NCBI RefSeq assembly: GCF_900112935.1
Contig: NZ_FONM01000007.1
Coordinates: forward strand, 62,001-126,000
Length of the DNA stretch: 64,000 nt
Direction of reading: 5' to 3'
DNA from: Trichococcus pasteurii
GTDB lineage: Bacteria > Bacillota > Bacilli > Lactobacillales > Aerococcaceae
Made by a program: the position numbers and the translations under genes
Notes under the pieces: generated by a model
Databases searched by the model: none
What the model was told of the DNA's origin: nothing
Seen by the model: only the letters and a program-made list of their open reading frames with translations
In this document: positions 59,932 to 64,000 of the stretch, piece by piece
Position numbering within the stretch: the first letter of the stretch is position 1
Layout of the letters: each line of letters starts with the position of its first letter

Positions 59932-60420
59932 ATGCACCATACAATCGTAAATGATTCAATCGAGAAAATGAAAAATGCAAATATCCGAATTACACCACAA
60001 CGTTACGCGATTTTGGAATATTTGGTCGAGTCCAGGATGCATCCGACAGCGGATGATATCTACAAAGCGTTGGCCGATCGTTTTCCTAACATGAGCGCAG
60101 CCACTGTTTACAATAACTTGAGGCTTTTTGTAAAAATTGGCTTTGTGAAGGAATTGGCTTATGGGGATGCTTCAAGCCGTTTTGACTTCAGCAACACGCA
60201 ACATTATCACGCCATCTGTGAAAGCTGCGGAAAAATCGTCGATCTTTATTATCCGGTATTGGATGATGTGGAGATGGTTGCCGAGAATTTGACCGGTTTT
60301 CAGGTCAGTCATCACCGCATGGAAGTCTACGGAATCTGTCCTGAGTGCCAGGAAAAAGGGGTCCAAAAAGCAGACATCGATGATGGGGCCGAAGCTGCCG
60401 GGCTTCACCACCATCATTAA
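59932..60420 (+). CDS. perR: Peroxide-responsive Fur-family repressor PerR
   Basis: This 162-residue protein has a winged helix ([26 protein letters not shown]) and a metal-binding dimer domain: [16 protein letters not shown] (regulatory His/Asp set and first CxxC), then [14 protein letters not shown] (second CxxC, structural zinc). The blocks [13 protein letters not shown] and [10 protein letters not shown] are close to Bacillus PerR, which senses peroxide through Fe-catalysed His oxidation. A short His-rich tail (LHHHH) is unusual but common in related LAB. GAGGGGGG precedes the ATG; an upstream in-frame start at 59905 would include this motif. A PerR box lies just upstream. Confidence 0.92.
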   Translation: MHHTIVNDSIEKMKNANIRITPQRYAILEYLVESRMHPTADDIYKALADRFPNMSAATVYNNLRLFVKIGFVKELAYGDASSRFDFSNTQHYHAICESCGKIVDLYYPVLDDVEMVAENLTGFQVSHHRMEVYGICPECQEKGVQKADIDDGAEAAGLHHHH

Positions 60421-60428
60421 TGAGTATG

Positions 60429-60466
60429 AGCTCTTCCTCCGATTTTGCGAGGGAGAGTTTTTTTGT
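60429..60466 (+). terminator. Intrinsic terminator of perR
   Basis: CTCTTCCTC/GAGGGAGAG stem (one wobble) followed by T7. Confidence 0.8.
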
Positions 60467-60475
60467 ATCACAAAT

Positions 60476-60516
60476 GAAACCCCTGAGCCAATGCAGCGGC
60501 TCAGGGGTTTCGTTTT
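60476..60516 (-). terminator. Terminator of proC
   Basis: GAAACCCCTGAGCC/GGCTCAGGGGTTTC, a perfect 14-bp stem, directly downstream of proC on the minus strand. Confidence 0.8.
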
Positions 60517-60524
60517 GGATAGAT

Positions 60525-61343
60525 TCAGTTTTCTTTCGGTTTGCTCATGGCGATGGATTTGTCGATGGTTGTCTGGACTGCCGAAATGACAGCTGATCGG
60601 AATCCATTTTTTTCCAATTCCGCAACGGCTTCGATTGTCGTTCCGCCCGGGGAACAGACCATGTCCTTAAGTTCGCCTGGGTGTTTGCCGGTTTCCAGAA
60701 CCATTTTTGCGGAACCAAGGACAGCCTGTGCGGCAAATTTGTAGGCTTGTTGACGAGGCATGCCGCCGCGTACGGCACCATCCGCCAATGACTCGATGAA
60801 CATGAAGACCAAGGCCGGAGATGAACCGCTGACGCCCGTCACTGCGTCCATCATGTATTCCGAAACCATTTCGCTGCGGCCGAAGCTGTCGAAGATGTTT
60901 TTGACATCCGTCAGCTCAGCGACGTTCACCAATTCGTTGGCGCAGATGCCGGTCATGCCTTCGCCTACCAAAGCAGGGGTGTTCGGCATGGCGCGGACCA
61001 CTTTGACTTTGCGGCCGAAGCGTTCTTCGATGTCACTCAAGCTTTTTCCGGCTGCAATCGTGACGATGACTACGTTCTCTTTGATGGATGTTTTGATTTC
61101 ATCGATGACGACAGTGTAGACATTCGGTTTGACGGCCAAAAAGAGGATATCCGACTCGACTGCCACCTGTCTGTTGTCGGCCGCGATGCGGATGCCGTGT
61201 TGCTCCTTCAGTGCTTGCAGGCTTTCGTTATCTTGGCTGGATACGATGACTTGGTTAGGTGCGACAAGTGCAGAACCGACAAGCCCGCCGATGATGGCTC
61301 CGCCCATATTCCCGCTGCCGATAAATCCGATTGTTTTTTTCAT
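60525..61343 (-). CDS. proC: Pyrroline-5-carboxylate reductase ProC
   Basis: ProC catalyses the last step of proline synthesis, NAD(P)H-dependent reduction of pyrroline-5-carboxylate. The 272-residue length is normal. The Rossmann motif GFIGSGNMGGAI is at residues 5-16, VRAMPNTPALVGEGMT at about 118-133 (short: MPNTPALVGEG), and the family signature near the C-terminus is LKDMVCSPGGTTIEAV (short: VCSPGGTTIEA, about 225). AAGGAG lies 9 nt before the ATG. No proA/proB genes are adjacent. It is flanked by perR (convergent) and the long element at 61538. Confidence 0.95.
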   Translation of the reverse strand: MKKTIGFIGSGNMGGAIIGGLVGSALVAPNQVIVSSQDNESLQALKEQHGIRIAADNRQVAVESDILFLAVKPNVYTVVIDEIKTSIKENVVIVTIAAGKSLSDIEERFGRKVKVVRAMPNTPALVGEGMTGICANELVNVAELTDVKNIFDSFGRSEMVSEYMMDAVTGVSGSSPALVFMFIESLADGAVRGGMPRQQAYKFAAQAVLGSAKMVLETGKHPGELKDMVCSPGGTTIEAVAELEKNGFRSAVISAVQTTIDKSIAMSKPKEN

Positions 61344-61537
61344 GGATGAGGACTCCTTTTGGATGATGAGTAAGTTAGTTTAATTGCTTTAACTTCATCA
61401 TTATACCAAGGAAATAGGGAAACGGTACAGAAAATGATGGAATGCTGCAAAGTATGGGCATCATCACATCCTGTGATTTGTTTTTATTAGGCCTTTTGGG
61501 TAAGCTTAAGGTAGGTATTCGTACAACCAATAATGAT

Positions 61538-61788
61538 GGCTAGCTTCACGGGTTAGCCCTTCGGAAAAAGGATAGAGGAACCTCTTGTCTCTGCGAGCCA
61601 AGGCATACTGTTCGACTAACCTGCTGACGCAGGAAGTCTCTCAGCAATTGCGCTCTACGATGCTCATTTGCATGGGAGTCTTTGGGATTTATCCCTTAGA
61701 GTCCCAGTACAAGGTGACCGCAGGGAACGTTGCGAGGCCAGATTTCCTAAAATTCTATCAGGGCTGAGCGAACCCGTTCCGCTTTTCA
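61538..61788. repeat. Long form of the self-complementary element, copy 3
   Basis: This 251-bp element shares both ends with copies 1 and 2 (GGCTAGCTTCACGGGTTAGCCC at the left, split across 61538-61559, and CAGGGCTGAGCGAACCCG at the right) and the core ATTGCGCTCTACGATGCTCA. It carries about 130 extra bp with further hairpins: CCTGC/GCAGG and GGGAGTCT/AGAGTCCC with GGGAT/ATCCC. It precedes the GH13 gene and is not attached to a stop codon. The other part of the 61344-61812 gap shows nothing recognisable. Confidence 0.6.
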
Positions 61789-61812
61789 CATCATAAAAGT
61801 GAGGTTTTTGAT

Positions 61813-63516
61813 ATGGGTAACGTGCGTGAGTGGTGGCATGGATTGATTGTGTATCAAGTGTATCCGATGAGTTTCCAGGATTCTAACGGCGATGGTGTAG
61901 GGGACGTCCGCGGTGTCATCAACCGGTTGGATTATATTCAAAATTTGGGCGTCAATATGATTTGGCTGAATCCGATTTTCAAATCGCCGAAAGTCGATAA
62001 TGGCTATGATATTTCCGATTTTCTGGAGATCGATCCGATTTTCGGGACGATGGCTGAAGTTGACGAGTTGATCCTCGAGGCGCACAAACGCGGCATCAAA
62101 GTCATCTTCGATTTTGTGATGAACCATACCTCGGACCAGCATCCGTGGTTCCAGGAAGCCTTGAAGGGGAAAGGCAATCCGTACCGCGATTATTATATCT
62201 GGGCGGACGGCAAAAACGGCGGGAAAGATCTGCCGAACAATTGGGAATCCTTTTTCACCGGCACTGTCTGGGAAAGGGAACCATTCGGCGATCAATATTA
62301 TTTCCATCTGTTTGCGAAAGAAATGCCTGATCTGAATTGGGACAATCCGGAAGTGCGGCGCGCGATGGTCGACATCGCCTTTTTCTGGCTCGACAAGGGA
62401 GTAGACGGTTTCCGTCTGGATGCTTTCATCCATCTGCAGAAGGAAGAGGGTTTTCCGGATGTGGAAGGGCTGGACGAAGGGGAAATCGGTTTGGCTGAGA
62501 ACTATTACGCCAATCTTCCGAAAATCAACGAGTACATGAAATTCTTCACCTCGACTTTGCGGGAACGCTATCCGGATACCTTCATCGTCGGCGAGGCAGC
62601 CTCGGCCACGGTCGATCTGGCGCGTTCCTATACGGATCCGGTTGTCGGAGGCTGCGATACGGTCATCACTTTCCGTTACTTCACGATGGATGAAAAATCG
62701 AAAGACCCGCGCCTATCCCAAAATATGCAGAAAACAAAACTGCTTTATGGCGCCTTCAAGAAAAATCTGCAGGAGTGGCAGAAGGTAATGGCGGATGTCG
62801 GCGGACCGACGCTCTATTGGAACAATCATGATATGGCTCGGGTCGTTTCCCGGATCGGAGATGACACTGTCCACCGCGATAACAGCGCGAAAATGCTGGC
62901 GACTCTGATGTATCTTCAGAAGGGCATCCCCTTCATCCTGAACGGGGAAGAACTTGGGATGAAGAATCTTTACCTGAACGACATCAAAGATTTCAAATCG
63001 CCGGAAGCGCAGACGTTCTATAAGAATGCGCTCGCTTTGGGATACAGTGAAGAGTCGGTTCTTTACAATCTGCGGGAAAGTTCCAAGGACGCCAGCCGCG
63101 GTGCGATGCAATGGGATCAGTCGGCTTTTGCCGGTTTTTCGACGGTACCCCCGTGGAGTGGCGTCAATGTTGAAGCGGATTATAACGTAGCCGCGGAAGA
63201 AGCCAATCCCGGCAGTATCCTGCATTTTTACCGGAAAGTATTGGATCTGAAGAAGACGGATCTGTTCGTCGAAGGCGACTATCATCTCTGGGATACGCAC
63301 GATGACTTCTATGTCTATGAGCGTGTGATGGACAAACAAGTCGGTCTGGTCATCTGCAACGTCACGGATCAACCGAAGGAGTTTGTGCTTCACCCGTTGG
63401 AACACCATGGATACCGCCAGATTCTGTTGCAGAATGAAGGGAACTGGCTTGAAGGGGAAACCTTGCACCTGGCGCCTTATGGGGTGGCTGTTTTCCAGAC
63501 CGTTTACAACAGTTGA
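61813..63516 (+). CDS. GH13 alpha-glucosidase (oligo-1,6-glucosidase / dextran glucosidase type)
   Basis: This 567-residue cytoplasmic GH13_31-like enzyme has WWHGLIVYQVYPMSF at the start, FDFVMNHTSDQHPWF (region I, short: VMNHTSDQHPW), GVDGFRLDAFIHL (nucleophile Asp, about residue 200), IVGEAAS (acid Glu, about 258) and YWNNHDMARVVSR (about 336). It should release glucose from the non-reducing end of isomalto- or malto-oligosaccharides. The usual PPNNWESFF motif appears as LPNNWESFF, as in oligo-1,6-glucosidases. The next gene, another GH13 enzyme, starts 20 nt later, so they form an operon. Exact linkage preference is not certain. Confidence 0.92.
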   Translation: MGNVREWWHGLIVYQVYPMSFQDSNGDGVGDVRGVINRLDYIQNLGVNMIWLNPIFKSPKVDNGYDISDFLEIDPIFGTMAEVDELILEAHKRGIKVIFDFVMNHTSDQHPWFQEALKGKGNPYRDYYIWADGKNGGKDLPNNWESFFTGTVWEREPFGDQYYFHLFAKEMPDLNWDNPEVRRAMVDIAFFWLDKGVDGFRLDAFIHLQKEEGFPDVEGLDEGEIGLAENYYANLPKINEYMKFFTSTLRERYPDTFIVGEAASATVDLARSYTDPVVGGCDTVITFRYFTMDEKSKDPRLSQNMQKTKLLYGAFKKNLQEWQKVMADVGGPTLYWNNHDMARVVSRIGDDTVHRDNSAKMLATLMYLQKGIPFILNGEELGMKNLYLNDIKDFKSPEAQTFYKNALALGYSEESVLYNLRESSKDASRGAMQWDQSAFAGFSTVPPWSGVNVEADYNVAAEEANPGSILHFYRKVLDLKKTDLFVEGDYHLWDTHDDFYVYERVMDKQVGLVICNVTDQPKEFVLHPLEHHGYRQILLQNEGNWLEGETLHLAPYGVAVFQTVYNS

Positions 63517-63536
63517 AATAGATAAGGGGGATCCTT

Positions 63537-64000
63537 ATGGCGAAAGACACATTCTTGAATTTGCGGAATCAAATCTTTTATTGCATTTATGTGCGTAACC
63601 ACACACCGGAAGGGACTTTTAAAGCCATCATCCCGGATCTGCAACGCATCAAGGGGCTGGGTGCCGACATCATCTGGTTCATGCCAATCCATCCCATCGG
63701 CGAAACAAAGCGCAAAGGCGTGGAAGGCAGTCCTTATGCCATCAAAGATTACCGCGCTGTCAATCCTGCCTACGGAACGATGGACGACTTCAAAGCATTG
63801 GCCGCCGCTATCCACGATTTGGGCATGAAAGTGATGATCGATGTCGTGTATAATCACACTTCGCCGGATTCACAGCTTGTCGAACAGCATCCGGAGTGGT
63901 TTTACCGCAGACCGAACGGCGAAATGGGCAACAAAGTCGGTGAGTGGTACGACATCGTCGACTTGGACTACAGCCATCCGGAATTGTGGGATTATCAAAT
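63537..64000 (+). CDS. GH13 alpha-amylase-type glucosidase, truncated by the window edge
   Basis: ATG at 63537 follows AAGGGGGG and opens a frame that runs to the end of the window (154 codons visible, no stop). The start of a GH13 barrel is evident: NQIFYCIYVRNHTPEGTF, a long LQRIKGLGADIIWFMP strand (short: GADIIWFMPIHPIG), YAIKDYRAVNPAYGT, and region I VMIDVVYNHTSPDS. Such N-termini are found in neopullulanase/cyclomaltodextrinase-like and alpha-amylase proteins in maltodextrin clusters. It is co-directional with, and 20 nt after, the oligo-1,6-glucosidase gene. The catalytic Asp and Glu lie beyond the window. Confidence 0.85.
   Translation, partial: MAKDTFLNLRNQIFYCIYVRNHTPEGTFKAIIPDLQRIKGLGADIIWFMPIHPIGETKRKGVEGSPYAIKDYRAVNPAYGTMDDFKALAAAIHDLGMKVMIDVVYNHTSPDSQLVEQHPEWFYRRPNGEMGNKVGEWYDIVDLDYSHPELWDYQ

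Overview
The window looks like part of the chromosome of a low-to-mid GC Gram-positive bacterium of the order Lactobacillales, most plausibly family Carnobacteriaceae (a Trichococcus-like genus). The evidence is three LytR-CpsA-Psr (LCP) ligases, wall hydrolases carrying GW-like SH3 repeats, a Staphylococcus/Lactococcus-type lacFEG set, CcpA-type cre sites, a PerR regulator and a MutY that lacks its Fe-S cysteines. The genus is inferred. No rRNA, tRNA or CRISPR array was seen.

Layout. 1-25 kb is a surface-polysaccharide and cell-wall region: three LCP ligases, four glycosyltransferases of families GT2/GT4, one GT32-like sugar transferase, a Wzx-type flippase, an EpsG/Wzy-type polymerase, a Wzz-like chain-length protein, galE and galU. 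A 6.3 kb gene on the minus strand inside it encodes seven tandem polysaccharide-deacetylase domains plus a sugar-active beta-propeller. An IS200-type element sits after the second LCP gene. 17-37 kb holds three large secreted peptidoglycan hydrolases with SH3/GW-like repeats, one broken by an in-frame TGA, around an AT-rich lacFEG operon and a LacR-type repressor with a HAD phosphatase. 37-46 kb has zinT with a Zur-like box, azoreductase, an acyltransferase, a GtrB/GtrA pair, an SDR, a DUF218 protein and an AbiL-type (RloA/RloB) phage-defence pair. 46-50 kb groups a LysM amidase, DUF2922 and DUF1659 proteins, a small sigma-70 factor and, divergently, a ComK-like protein. 50-64 kb carries recX-mutY, an NtdP/DUF402 protein, pullulanase, a Cof-type phosphatase, perR, proC and two GH13 glucosidases (the last cut by the window edge).

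The most unusual content is between genes. Nine intergenic arrays contain three (once five) palindromes spaced at 50-52 bp. At least three unrelated palindrome sequences share this spacing, mostly at the 3' ends of genes. A second family of three self-complementary elements (37917, 47107, 61538) shows compensatory base changes and consistent G-U pairs on one strand; two copies begin exactly at the stop codon of the preceding gene, which suggests a structured 3'-UTR RNA.

How it fits together: the first half builds, polymerises, attaches and remodels a wall-linked polysaccharide. The lac genes and the starch/maltodextrin genes feed sugars into metabolism under LacR and CcpA-type sites. The remaining genes are metal and redox homeostasis, a possible competence-type regulatory locus, DNA repair and phage defence.
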